From: Acidaminococcus fermentans
GTDB taxonomy: Bacteria; Bacillota; Negativicutes; Acidaminococcales; Acidaminococcaceae
Direction: 5' to 3'
DNA: 64,000 bases
NCBI RefSeq assembly: GCF_009696675.1
Contig: NZ_VULN01000003.1
Span: 153,145 to 217,144, forward strand
Part shown: in pieces, positions 19,661 through 28,297 of the stretch
Layout of the letters: every line of letters begins with the position of its first letter
How positions within the stretch are numbered: position 1 is the stretch's first letter
Translations under genes and position numbers: made by a program
The notes under the pieces: generated by a model
Told to the model about the DNA's origin: nothing
Seen by the model: the letters and a program-made list of their open reading frames with translations, nothing else
Databases searched by the model: none

Positions 19661-20590
19661 ATGGACGAAATTTCCATTGTACTGGCTTCTGATGACAATT
19701 ATGCCCAGCATGGGGCTGTAGCCTGTGCTTCCATCCTGGCCAACCACCGGGGAATAGCCCCCATCCATTTTTACTATTTCGAGGATGGAATCAGTGAGGA
19801 AAAGCAGGCAGGGATCGCCGCCACGGTGACAAAGGGCAGGGGAACCATCACCTTTATTCCCACTGCCCAGAAGGAAATCCAGGCCCATACCAGCGGCCAT
19901 GTGAACCGGGCGGCCTATCTCCGGCTGCTGATCCCGGAACTGGTACCGGAAAACGTAAACCGTGTGATTTATCTGGATACGGACCTGGTGGTGCTGGACG
20001 ACATCCAGGAACTGTGGGAGATGGACCTGGAAGGGAAACCTTTGGGGGCGGTGCCCGATCTGGGAATCCTGGCATCTTCCCGGATGCGCCGGCAGAAAGA
20101 GGAAACACTGGGAATTGAAGAGGGGGAGCTGTACTTCAATTCCGGGGTGATGGTAATGGATCTGAAGGCCTGGCGGGAAAACCAGTATGGGCCCCAGGTG
20201 ATCCGGTGTGTGGAAGAGGGGAACTTCCGCCATCATGATCAGGACGGGCTGAACAAGGTGTTCCGGGACAACTGGAAGCCCCTGCCCCTCCGGTGGAATG
20301 TGATTCCGCCGGTGTTCACCCTGCCGGTGAAAGTGCTGAAAAAATCCCGCTGGCGGAACCTGGCCCTGGAGGCCCTGGAACGGCCGGGGGTGTTCCACTG
20401 GGCCGGCCGGTACAAACCCTGGGAGTTTCCGCCCAAGGGCCATTTCAACGAAAAATACTATACCTACCTGGCCAGCACAGCCTTTGCCGGGGCAAAAATG
20501 CCCCAGCCGGGAACGGATATGAGGGGAAAATCCGTAACCCGTCAGGAACTTCGGCTGAAGCTGGCTGAATTGTGGAAGAAACTGTTCTAG
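19661..20590 (+). CDS. glycosyltransferase family 8
   Basis: A 309-residue retaining transferase. SIVLASDDNYAQH lies at the start, the DxD motif is YLDTDLVV near residue 107, and the C-terminal HWAGRYKPWE is typical of family 8 enzymes that add glucose or galactose to LPS core. GAGGTGA precedes ATG 19661. It lies 33 bp after the GT2 gene. Donor and acceptor cannot be read from the sequence. Confidence 0.87.
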   Translation: MDEISIVLASDDNYAQHGAVACASILANHRGIAPIHFYYFEDGISEEKQAGIAATVTKGRGTITFIPTAQKEIQAHTSGHVNRAAYLRLLIPELVPENVNRVIYLDTDLVVLDDIQELWEMDLEGKPLGAVPDLGILASSRMRRQKEETLGIEEGELYFNSGVMVMDLKAWRENQYGPQVIRCVEEGNFRHHDQDGLNKVFRDNWKPLPLRWNVIPPVFTLPVKVLKKSRWRNLALEALERPGVFHWAGRYKPWEFPPKGHFNEKYYTYLASTAFAGAKMPQPGTDMRGKSVTRQELRLKLAELWKKLF

Positions 20591-20614
20591 GGAAGTTGGG
20601 GGAGAATTGAAAGA

Positions 20615-21823
20615 ATGATTTCGGACAATCGGCTGCAGTGGCTGCTGATGGCAGCTACCAATCTGTATCTGTTCTTTCTGTGCAGTACAAAATGGAATGC
20701 AGGGTACAGCATCAGTCTGGGATTGGTTGTTGTTGTAATGTTGATTTATTGGAAACGGAAGAAAAAAATCGCAATACCGGTCCACAAAGTATGGCTTTTG
20801 TGTTACGGCTTATTTATGGGGCTTATTTTTCTGGCGGCGGTAGCGTCGGGAAAGACTGTCGTCATAAAAAGTGCAATGAATTTTATTTTCTATACGATTC
20901 CTTTTTGGGTTTTGGTGATGGCTCTCCAGTACAAGGAGAAGCCCATCAGGGCATATGCGCAGTGGGGCCTTTGGGGTGGGTCTCTGGTTTTATGCGGGGT
21001 TGCTTTTTATCAGCATGTTCTCCAAAATTTCCCTGCCCGGCTCCAAGGGCCTTTTCCCAATCCCAATAATTTCGCACTGGCTCTGGAATGTCTTCTTCCT
21101 TTTCAGGGCTGGCTTCTTTGGGACACTTGGAAAGGGGAAAAAACTGCAAAATGGGAGTGGCTTGGAATTATACCTTTTGCCTGTAGTATTGTTGCTTTGT
21201 GGATGACTCGTTCCAGAGGAGGTATTGCAGGGGCTTTTGCAGGAATGGCTATTGTTATTGTGTATCATTGGATCATAAAACGAAAATGGAGTGCAAAAAA
21301 ACAGATAGCCATATTTTTGTTGTTCCTTACCAGTATGGGAATCTGTACAGCATTTGGCACTGTGAATTTAGCCCGTCGCAAGTATGATGGCGAACGGGTG
21401 CTGCTGTGGAAATCATCGTATTCCATGTGGCTTGATCATCCTGTTATCGGTGTGGGATTTGGACAATGGAGTAAAATTTACAAGGCAAAATATATTTTGC
21501 CGGAAGCAAAGGAACCGGATTTGCCCGTACCTCACAATAATTTTATGACTTTTTTATCTACTGCTGGATTACTGGGGGGAGTTGGATATTTTTGCTTTGC
21601 GGCAGGGACTCTGCTTCTTATGATGAGAGCCATACAACTGCACTCTGAGGAATATGTCTGTTATGCTGTATTGTGGCTTTGCCTTGCCAATCTTATTCAT
21701 GGAATGGTGGACAATACCCTTTACTCAAAATCAACTATGAGATTATATTTTGCCATGTGGGGCATTGGCTGCAGTATACAGACTTCTTCGAAGGGTAAGG
21801 CTGATTATCGTACGATTAAATAG
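20615..21823 (+). CDS. O-antigen ligase (WaaL-like)
   Basis: A 402-residue polytopic membrane protein with about ten or more hydrophobic segments. The Wzy/WaaL-type periplasmic loop lies near residues 270-320, including DHPVIGVGFGQW and VPHNNFMTFL. The histidine in PHNNF matches the conserved ligase position. It would attach polysaccharide to lipid A-core. It is clearly more AT-rich than the genes before it, pointing to transfer of this part of the locus. Confidence 0.82.
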   Translation: MISDNRLQWLLMAATNLYLFFLCSTKWNAGYSISLGLVVVVMLIYWKRKKKIAIPVHKVWLLCYGLFMGLIFLAAVASGKTVVIKSAMNFIFYTIPFWVLVMALQYKEKPIRAYAQWGLWGGSLVLCGVAFYQHVLQNFPARLQGPFPNPNNFALALECLLPFQGWLLWDTWKGEKTAKWEWLGIIPFACSIVALWMTRSRGGIAGAFAGMAIVIVYHWIIKRKWSAKKQIAIFLLFLTSMGICTAFGTVNLARRKYDGERVLLWKSSYSMWLDHPVIGVGFGQWSKIYKAKYILPEAKEPDLPVPHNNFMTFLSTAGLLGGVGYFCFAAGTLLLMMRAIQLHSEEYVCYAVLWLCLANLIHGMVDNTLYSKSTMRLYFAMWGIGCSIQTSSKGKADYRTIK

Positions 21824-21835
21824 CAGGGGTGAGTC

Positions 21836-22627
21836 ATGGGGATGATGGAAATTTATCATTATATAATCAGTTCACCAGTTGCATATCAGAGACGGACTCA
21901 AATTGATAAAAATTTTAGGGAATATGGAATAAAACCCAATTTTTTTAACGCCATTATGGGGAATCAGCTGACTGAACAGGAGTTGCAGCAATTCACTGCA
22001 AAACATAATATTTTAAATAAAGGGGCAATTGGCTGTGCCCTTTCCCATCTTGAAATTTACAGGCAGTTGTTGAAAAGTGAAGAACCTTATGTTTTTGTAT
22101 TCGAAGATGATGTTCGCCTATCTCCGGACTTTGTCCAATATTTCCCTAAAATCAAGGAATTTTTGAATCAGATGACTAAACCGGCAGTACTGCTTCTTTA
22201 TAGAGTAAAGGCTCCGACAAAAACCGTTTTTTCATTGGGGAATGGATATAAAATTCTTCATGCGTTGGCTGGAACAGCTGCTCATGGATATGCAATCAAT
22301 CGAAAAGCGGCAGAAAACTTGCTAAAGGCACAGAATCCCATACAGTTTGAAATTGATGCTTGGAATCTGTATTATAAATTAGGTTATTTAACCATATACT
22401 GCATAAATCATGAGTTTGGCTATTTGGATTCAAATGTTTCGCGGAACTCTGTTATTGAACAGGTTGCCGAAAAAGAAAGAAAGTCATCAAGATATGTCAA
22501 TCAATATAAAAAAGAACATTTCATGACGTTATATTTCCGGTATCCAATCTGGAAACGGTGTATACTTCAACTGAAAAGAATTCAGCGTCATTTTATGGAA
22601 ATGTACTATGACAAGGAAAATAAATGA
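21836..22627 (+). CDS. glycosyltransferase family 25
   Basis: A 263-residue protein with the family 25 start (YHYIISSPVAYQRRTQI), NKGAIGCALSHLEIYRQL near 62-79 and the acidic motif VFEDDVRLS near 90. This is the pattern of LPS galactosyl- and glucosyltransferases such as LgtB/LpsA. It is strongly AT-rich. The ATG follows AGGGGTGA. It overlaps the next gene by four bases. Confidence 0.85.
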   Translation: MGMMEIYHYIISSPVAYQRRTQIDKNFREYGIKPNFFNAIMGNQLTEQELQQFTAKHNILNKGAIGCALSHLEIYRQLLKSEEPYVFVFEDDVRLSPDFVQYFPKIKEFLNQMTKPAVLLLYRVKAPTKTVFSLGNGYKILHALAGTAAHGYAINRKAAENLLKAQNPIQFEIDAWNLYYKLGYLTIYCINHEFGYLDSNVSRNSVIEQVAEKERKSSRYVNQYKKEHFMTLYFRYPIWKRCILQLKRIQRHFMEMYYDKENK

Positions 22628-23691
22628 CTTACAAAAATATTTTTGTTGATGGTATCATGCATATGGGAGATATGATTATGACCGCCTCTGTGTTTCCGGT
22701 GCTTCGGAAGCATTGCCCCGGGGCTAGGATTACGTATCTCTGCAGCGCCAACCTGGCCTTTGTGGCAGAACTGCTGGAGGGTGTGGATGAAGTGATCCCT
22801 TACCGTTATGCCAGCGGAGGCGGGTATGGGGATGTGTGGCGGATGGGGCGGCAGCTGTCCCAGCGTCATTTTGACCTGGGGATTTCCCTGGACCCCCGGG
22901 AACGGGTAACGCTGATGAAATGGTTTGCCCGGATTCCGGAACGGATCAGCATGGAACAGGCACTGGGCTGGAAACTGGGATGGGAAAAATGGTTCTATAC
23001 CCGGGACCTGGAACTGCCTGCAGGCTGGTCCTATCAGGAACATTCCATGGCGGCCAGCTTTCAGCAGATGATGCGGGGCTTTTTCGGAGATCCTTCCCAG
23101 GAATTCGTGCCGCCCCGGCTGAAACCCATGGCGGCGGAACAGGAACGATGGGCACAGAAGCTGCTGCAGAAAGCGCCGGCCGCCGGGAAGAAGATTGCCT
23201 TGTGCATCCAGACGACCTCCCGGACCAAGGACTGGCCGGCGGAAAAGTTCAGCCAGGTTTGTGACTGGCTGGCAGAAACTTATGGAGCTACCCTGTACCT
23301 GACGGGCATTCCTGCCCACCGGGAACGGGGAAATGCCATCCTCCAGGAAATGAAACACCGGGAGGCCGTGGTGGATCTGATCGGGAAAACCAGCTTTCTG
23401 GAACTGACGGCTCTTCTGGCCCATATGGACCTGCTGCTGACCCTGGATACCGGGACTGCTCATATTGGAGCAGCGGCAGGTTGTCCGGTGGTTACCCTCT
23501 TTACCTTCAATTCCCCGGTGATCTATCGGGCGCCGGGAAAACATTGTGTCGGGGTCAGCGGGCATCTGCCCTGTTCTGGCAAACATATCTGCATCGGTCC
23601 CAGCCGGTGTACAAAATCCGACTGTGTGGATGCAGTGACCGTTCCCATGGCGGAAGCGGCCATAGAGACATTATTTCAGGAGACAGCATGA
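22624..23691 (+). CDS. glycosyltransferase family 9 (heptosyltransferase-like)
   Basis: A 355-residue GT-B enzyme. The N-terminal domain begins with GIMHMGDMIMTASVFPVLRK. The C-terminal donor site contains TSRTKDWPAEKF near 200 and LLLTLDTGTAHIGAAAGCP near 276-294, both typical of ADP-heptose:LPS transferases. Four cysteines near the C-terminus (CSGKHICIG...C) resemble those of other Negativicutes homologs. GC rises again relative to the previous gene, although the start codons overlap. Confidence 0.87.
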   Translation: MTYKNIFVDGIMHMGDMIMTASVFPVLRKHCPGARITYLCSANLAFVAELLEGVDEVIPYRYASGGGYGDVWRMGRQLSQRHFDLGISLDPRERVTLMKWFARIPERISMEQALGWKLGWEKWFYTRDLELPAGWSYQEHSMAASFQQMMRGFFGDPSQEFVPPRLKPMAAEQERWAQKLLQKAPAAGKKIALCIQTTSRTKDWPAEKFSQVCDWLAETYGATLYLTGIPAHRERGNAILQEMKHREAVVDLIGKTSFLELTALLAHMDLLLTLDTGTAHIGAAAGCPVVTLFTFNSPVIYRAPGKHCVGVSGHLPCSGKHICIGPSRCTKSDCVDAVTVPMAEAAIETLFQETA

Positions 23692-24683
23692 AAACATTTG
23701 AACCGGGCTTTTTTGCCCTGGAGAATTTTATTCGGAAGCAGGAAACCTTCGATTTTCTGGATCCCCATTCTGGGGAACCCTGGCATATGGCTTACAATGT
23801 GAACGACCCCTTTTTCCAGATCATGGGGGCTTCTATGGTTTCGGTGCTGGAAAACAATCCGGCCCATCCTTTTGTGTTCCACTTGTTTACCGACGGCTAC
23901 AGCCGGGAAAACGGGGACAAAGTCCGGCAGCTGGCAGAAAAATGGCACTGCCGGTGCACTCTATATGAACTGGATATGGCACCCTTCCAGGATTTCCATG
24001 TAAAAGTGGCCCGATTTTCCCGGATTACCTACGGCCGGCTCTATATGGCCAAAGTTCTGAAGGGGGAAACGGACCGGTTCCTGTATCTGGATGCGGATAC
24101 CATGGTGATCCGTTCCCTGGAGGATCTGTTTGGTCTTTCCATGGAGGGCGAGGCTATGGGGGCTGTTTCCGAACGGCCGAAAGATGCGGCCTATCGGGGC
24201 GGCTATCTGAAGCTGAAGAACGGAAAGTATTTCAACGACGGAATCATGGTGATCAATATCCCGGAATGGGAAAAGCAGGGGATTACGGAAAAAGCCTTTT
24301 CCTTTCAGAAGGAACCCCGGGAACGGTTCCTGGGACAGAGCCAGGACGTGCTGAATCTGACTTTTGACGGCACCAATCTGTTCCTGCCTCCGGTGTACAA
24401 CGAATTCGGAGGTGGGGAAGACGACAAGGGTGAGGGAGTGATCATCCACTGGACCGGCCGGCGGAAGCCCTGGCAGATGGTACTGGCCCCCTTCGATGCC
24501 CAGTGGCGGCAGTACAATGCCCTGTCTCCTTGGGAGACCATCACCAATACCCTGCCCATCAAGAAGCCGGAAAACTACCATGACTTCAAACAGTGGGCCA
24601 AATACCGGAAAAAAGACAGCCTGGCAGATTATCTGTGGGGAATGGGCTGGTATGCAATTTTGAAAATGCGGTATAAGCTGTAA
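23688..24683 (+). CDS. glycosyltransferase family 8
   Basis: A 331-residue family 8 enzyme with an N-terminal extension of about 30 residues. The nucleotide-binding start is MAYNVNDPFFQIMGASM, the DxD motif is YLDADTMVI near residue 125, and the C-terminal HWTGRRKPWQ matches the family. It overlaps the upstream heptosyltransferase-like gene by four bases. The terminator at 24688-24727 ends this operon. Confidence 0.87.
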   Translation: MKTFEPGFFALENFIRKQETFDFLDPHSGEPWHMAYNVNDPFFQIMGASMVSVLENNPAHPFVFHLFTDGYSRENGDKVRQLAEKWHCRCTLYELDMAPFQDFHVKVARFSRITYGRLYMAKVLKGETDRFLYLDADTMVIRSLEDLFGLSMEGEAMGAVSERPKDAAYRGGYLKLKNGKYFNDGIMVINIPEWEKQGITEKAFSFQKEPRERFLGQSQDVLNLTFDGTNLFLPPVYNEFGGGEDDKGEGVIIHWTGRRKPWQMVLAPFDAQWRQYNALSPWETITNTLPIKKPENYHDFKQWAKYRKKDSLADYLWGMGWYAILKMRYKL

Positions 24684-24687
24684 CCGT

Positions 24688-24727
24688 GCGTCACCCTTTT
24701 ACAGGTGGAGAGAGGGTGACGCTTTTT
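24688..24727 (+). terminator. terminator of first glycan operon
   Basis: GCGTCACCCT (24688-24697) and AGGGTGACGC (24713-24722) pair perfectly, followed by five T residues. Confidence 0.9.
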
Positions 24728-24790
24728 ATTTATTCTTTTGATCCGTAAAGATAATTATATGTACTACTGAGATGATGGAGATGGATTATT

Positions 24791-26632
24791 TTGGATAGAA
24801 AAAACAGTTTTGAAAAATATAAGGGGTATGGACATAAAATTCTCGTATCATTAATTGTTTTTCTGGGGATACTGCTTATCTCCCGGCTGCCATCTACTGT
24901 TTATGATTCTTATCTTCGGTATAAAGACATAATAGGAATTACAGCTGTCTGCTTTTTATCGGCTGTGACCCTAATGGACTTCCGAAAAAGAGCTTTTGTT
25001 TGTTGGATTTTAATGCTTTTACTTTATGAGGTTCCAGCTTATATAAAGTTATCAGTAGGAAGTCCATTAAGCATGGATGAGATAACCGATACTTACTGTC
25101 TTGCCACATCGCTGTATTCGTTTATCAGTGGTGGTTTGGTTGCCATTCACTGGATCTCTAATCGAAAAATTCGGCGGATAGTTGGTGCTGCCTGGAATTT
25201 ACTGGCTTTGGCGGTCATTTTTGCACCGCTGGGGCTGATTGGTTACTACTTTTTAAGTGGTCATTTGCTGACATCCAGTATTGTGCTGACTCTTTTTCAA
25301 ACCAATCTTCATGAAGCGGTGTCCTATCTGAAAAATGATAACCCTGTTTTATGGGGGGTGTCTTTTGCAGTTGTTTTCAGTATTGCGGGAATCTATATCT
25401 ATCAGCTGAATCGGACGGCAGATAAGGTACTTAATAAAGAACTGGCGCCAGGTTTTACAGTAGTTTTGCTGGCGGCAATAATTCTCTGTGGAACCAAGGG
25501 CGTTGCCAAAGTCAGGTATGCATCGGTTACCAGTCTGATAAAACAAACCAGCCAGAGTTTAGAACAATATAAAGAGTACACCAATGCCAAACGGCGAAGA
25601 GAGGAAAATCTGAAAGAACTAATACATCTGTCTGTCGATTCTCAAAAGAGCGGTACGTTTGTGTTGGTCATTGGGGAGTCTGAATCACGGGATCATATGC
25701 ATGCTTATGGTTATCAACGGGAGACGACACCCTGGTTGGATCAGGCTGTTTCGCAGCCTGAAAATATTTTGTTTACCCATGCATATTCCAATCATACGCA
25801 TACAGTTCCCACCTTGACATATGCTTTGACTGAAAAGAATCAATATAATGCGGTGCCTTTGGAAAAGGCTTATTCTATTATAGAAGTGGCAAAAGCAGCC
25901 GGATACCGAACCTATTGGATCAGCAATCAAGTTAAATATGGGGCTTATGATACTCCCATAGCCGCTATTGCAAGCTCGGCAGATCAGGAAATTTGGATTA
26001 ACGGAAATTCTGGATATACTACTTGGACGAATTATAATGATGGTGAATTGGCTAATAAGCTGCGTCAAATCAAATTCGATTCCCAGAAAAACAATCTGGT
26101 GATTATCCATCTTATGGGCAGCCATACCGATTATCAGGAAAGATATCCCAAAAAGCAAGAGAAGTTCTCAGTGAAAGACAAGAAAACAAGAAGAATCAAT
26201 TCCTATGATAATACCGTCTTTTATACGGATGCGGTTTTGCACCAGATTTATGATATAATGCGAGCAAGAGATGAGTTCCAGGGAATGGTCTACTGTTCTG
26301 ATCATGGAGAAGATATGCAGCACAGCCATGAAGTGACAAAATTCACTTGGTCTATGGCACGGATTCCTTTTGTCGTTTTTCTGTCCCAGAACTATTGCCA
26401 AAGGAATCCTGCAACATTCCAGAATCTGGTAAAGCATAAAGAGGATTATTGGACCAATGATTTACTGTATGATGTACTGATCGACTTGATGGGAATTCAG
26501 AATCTGCCTGGAAGAGAGGAAACAAAAGACATTGCTTCAGATCAGTATTTTCTTCCATTGGAGCAAGGAAAAACCTGCCATGGGACAAAGTCCCTGGCTG
26601 ATGATCCTGGCGTAGGTTCCGACAATCAATAA
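24791..26632 (+). CDS. phosphoethanolamine transferase-like sulfatase-fold enzyme
   Basis: A 613-residue inner-membrane protein with about five N-terminal membrane helices (to about residue 245) and a periplasmic alkaline-phosphatase-fold domain. Motifs are VIGESESRDHMHAYGY near residue 293, HLMGSHTDY and YCSDHGEDMQHSHE, which supply metal ligands. This order matches EptA/CptA/OpgE-type enzymes that move phosphoethanolamine to lipid A, core sugars or glucans. Ser occupies the place of Thr in the usual GET motif, as in some relatives. The start is TTG 24791 after a GGAG site. It is AT-rich. Confidence 0.8.
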   Translation: MDRKNSFEKYKGYGHKILVSLIVFLGILLISRLPSTVYDSYLRYKDIIGITAVCFLSAVTLMDFRKRAFVCWILMLLLYEVPAYIKLSVGSPLSMDEITDTYCLATSLYSFISGGLVAIHWISNRKIRRIVGAAWNLLALAVIFAPLGLIGYYFLSGHLLTSSIVLTLFQTNLHEAVSYLKNDNPVLWGVSFAVVFSIAGIYIYQLNRTADKVLNKELAPGFTVVLLAAIILCGTKGVAKVRYASVTSLIKQTSQSLEQYKEYTNAKRRREENLKELIHLSVDSQKSGTFVLVIGESESRDHMHAYGYQRETTPWLDQAVSQPENILFTHAYSNHTHTVPTLTYALTEKNQYNAVPLEKAYSIIEVAKAAGYRTYWISNQVKYGAYDTPIAAIASSADQEIWINGNSGYTTWTNYNDGELANKLRQIKFDSQKNNLVIIHLMGSHTDYQERYPKKQEKFSVKDKKTRRINSYDNTVFYTDAVLHQIYDIMRARDEFQGMVYCSDHGEDMQHSHEVTKFTWSMARIPFVVFLSQNYCQRNPATFQNLVKHKEDYWTNDLLYDVLIDLMGIQNLPGREETKDIASDQYFLPLEQGKTCHGTKSLADDPGVGSDNQ

Positions 26633-26677
26633 AAAATGAAATAAGAAGGAGAAGCAGTTTAGTACTGCGGGAGAAAT

Positions 26678-27643
26678 ATGGAAATTACGGCAACAATAGA
26701 AACCCAAAAAATTGAATTTGGCAGTCCGGATGTACTGGCAGGAAAAGAATCAGTGCATATTGGGTACGGAACAGATGAGAATTTTGTGATGCCTATGGGC
26801 GTTTCCATGATTTCTGTTTTGGAAAACAATAAGGAACTGCCGATTGTTTTTCATATCCTGACGGAAAATATCAGCGAGAAGAGTATTAACCAACTGAAAA
26901 CCATAGCATCTAGATATCCAAATTGTGGAGTACAAGTTCATTTTACAGATTTGAGCATTATTGATGGTCTGCCTATGTTTGCCCTTGGCAAAGCAACCTA
27001 TATCCGGGTGTTTTTGGGGCAGATTTTGGATCCTGCAGTGGAGAAAATTCTCTATTTGGATGGAGATATCGTTTGCCTTCAGTCAATTCAGAATCTGATT
27101 CATAGAGATTTTTCTGGGAAAACGGTAATGGTGGTAGAAGATGTACCAGCAACAGCCAGAAAGCAGGAAAAAAAGTTTCAGCTGCAGCAGTATTTTAATG
27201 CTGGAATGATTTTTATGAACATGGTTCAATGGCGGCAGGAAAAAATCTCCGAGAAATTTCTTGATGTATGTTTTGAGTATAAAGAGAGATTGAATTATTT
27301 AGATCAGGATGCATTGAATATAGTGTTGGAAAAGAAGAAACTGATGGTAGGAAGGGAATATAATTTTATTCCACTTTCTGCCGAGGAAACTGAAGTCCCA
27401 GATAACGCGGTATTTCTTCATTATGCAGGGACGAAGCCGTGGTATTGCTGGTTGGATTTTCCCCTGAAAAGATATTTTATAAAATATTATAAGATGTCTC
27501 CCTGGAAAGATGAATCGCTGCAGCAACCCCGAAATTACCGGGAAATGCATTATATGTCCCGTGCCCGATGGAGACAGGGAAAATATTTTGATAGTGTGTA
27601 CTGGTTTATCCAATATATTTCTACTAAAATCAAGAAAAAATAA
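26678..27643 (+). CDS. glycosyltransferase family 8
   Basis: A 321-residue enzyme. VHIGYGTDENFVMPMGVSMISVLENN opens the donor domain, the DxD motif is YLDGDIV near residue 128, and HYAGTKPWY near 249 is the C-terminal signature. It resembles LPS glucosyl/galactosyltransferases (WaaO/WaaI type). It is AT-rich like the preceding gene and follows it by 45 bp with GGGAG as the RBS. Confidence 0.85.
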   Translation: MEITATIETQKIEFGSPDVLAGKESVHIGYGTDENFVMPMGVSMISVLENNKELPIVFHILTENISEKSINQLKTIASRYPNCGVQVHFTDLSIIDGLPMFALGKATYIRVFLGQILDPAVEKILYLDGDIVCLQSIQNLIHRDFSGKTVMVVEDVPATARKQEKKFQLQQYFNAGMIFMNMVQWRQEKISEKFLDVCFEYKERLNYLDQDALNIVLEKKKLMVGREYNFIPLSAEETEVPDNAVFLHYAGTKPWYCWLDFPLKRYFIKYYKMSPWKDESLQQPRNYREMHYMSRARWRQGKYFDSVYWFIQYISTKIKKK

Positions 27644-27675
27644 TTTGTTGAATGTTGGTAAAAGGGGAGTAGAAG

Positions 27676-28077
27676 ATGGCATCTAAAAATCTCTTACAGA
27701 TACGGATGGAGACAGCCAAAAAAATCCTCACCAAACTCCACGAACTGGCCGTAAAACCGGATCTGTCCGAGGTGGAACGGGATGCCCTGATCCAGCGGTT
27801 CGAATTTTCTTTTGAACTGCTTTGGAAATGCGCCAAAGAATACCTTTATGTGGAAGAAGGGATTGATGCGGCGTCTCCTAAAAAGGTCATCCGGTGCTGC
27901 CGGGAACTGGGGCTGCTGGATGAGGGGCAGACCCAGGAAGCCCTGCAGATGGCAGATGACCGGAATCTGACCTCCCATACCTATGATGAAACTTTTGCCC
28001 AAGCGGTGGTGGAACGGATCCGCCAGTATGATCCGCTGCTCCAGTCCTGGCTGGATAAAATAGGCGATGCCAGGTAG
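27676..28077 (+). CDS. HEPN-domain protein (HI0074/HepT-like), no partner
   Basis: A 133-residue all-helical protein of the nucleotidyltransferase substrate-binding (HI0074) family. The helix RFEFSFELLWKCAKEYL and the Rx4H motif RNLTSH (Arg96, His101) match HEPN ribonuclease toxins such as HepT. The usual partner, a small MntA-like nucleotidyltransferase, is not encoded on either side. GC and codon use match the chromosome. It follows the family 8 gene by 32 bp with RBS AGGGGAG. It could be an orphan toxin or a retired module. Confidence 0.8.
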   Translation: MASKNLLQIRMETAKKILTKLHELAVKPDLSEVERDALIQRFEFSFELLWKCAKEYLYVEEGIDAASPKKVIRCCRELGLLDEGQTQEALQMADDRNLTSHTYDETFAQAVVERIRQYDPLLQSWLDKIGDAR

Positions 28078-28097
28078 AAAAAGAAGCGTATAAATCG

Positions 28098-28190
28098 GAA
28101 CCGTAGGGGCGGCAGACCCGGCCGCCCGCAGATACATCGTTTGTTCATGTGTTCTGCGGGCCGCCGGCTGTACAGTTCCTGCGGTTTTTT
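28098..28190. repeat. large imperfect GC-rich hairpin
   Basis: GGCCGCCCGCAGA (about 28113-28125) pairs with TCTGCGGGCCGCC (about 28151-28165) across a 25-base loop, with partial outer pairing up to CCGTAGG / CCTGCGG and then a T-run. The unit is related to the repeats at 18444-18547. It may act as the terminator of the HEPN gene. Confidence 0.5.
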
Positions 28191-28191
28191 T

Positions 28192-28268
28192 CGTTGCAAA
28201 CGCAAATGCAACGCAAAATTTACGTTGCATTTGCGTTGCATTTTTTATTATAATTGATGCAACGCAAA
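28192..28268 (+). promoter_or_regulatory. promoter with five GCAACG/CGTTGC boxes
   Basis: A perfect 15-base inverted repeat, AACGCAAATGCAACG (28199-28213) with CGTTGCATTTGCGTT (28223-28237), contains or abuts hexamers at 28192, 28208, 28223 and 28234; a fifth lies at 28259. A -35 TTGCAT (28225-28230) and -10 TATAAT (28249-28254), 18 bp apart, lie within the array. It sits 30 bp before the regulator gene, so autoregulation is likely. Confidence 0.65.
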
Positions 28269-28297
28269 TCACAGAACTGTGAAAGGGGGCGAAGTTT

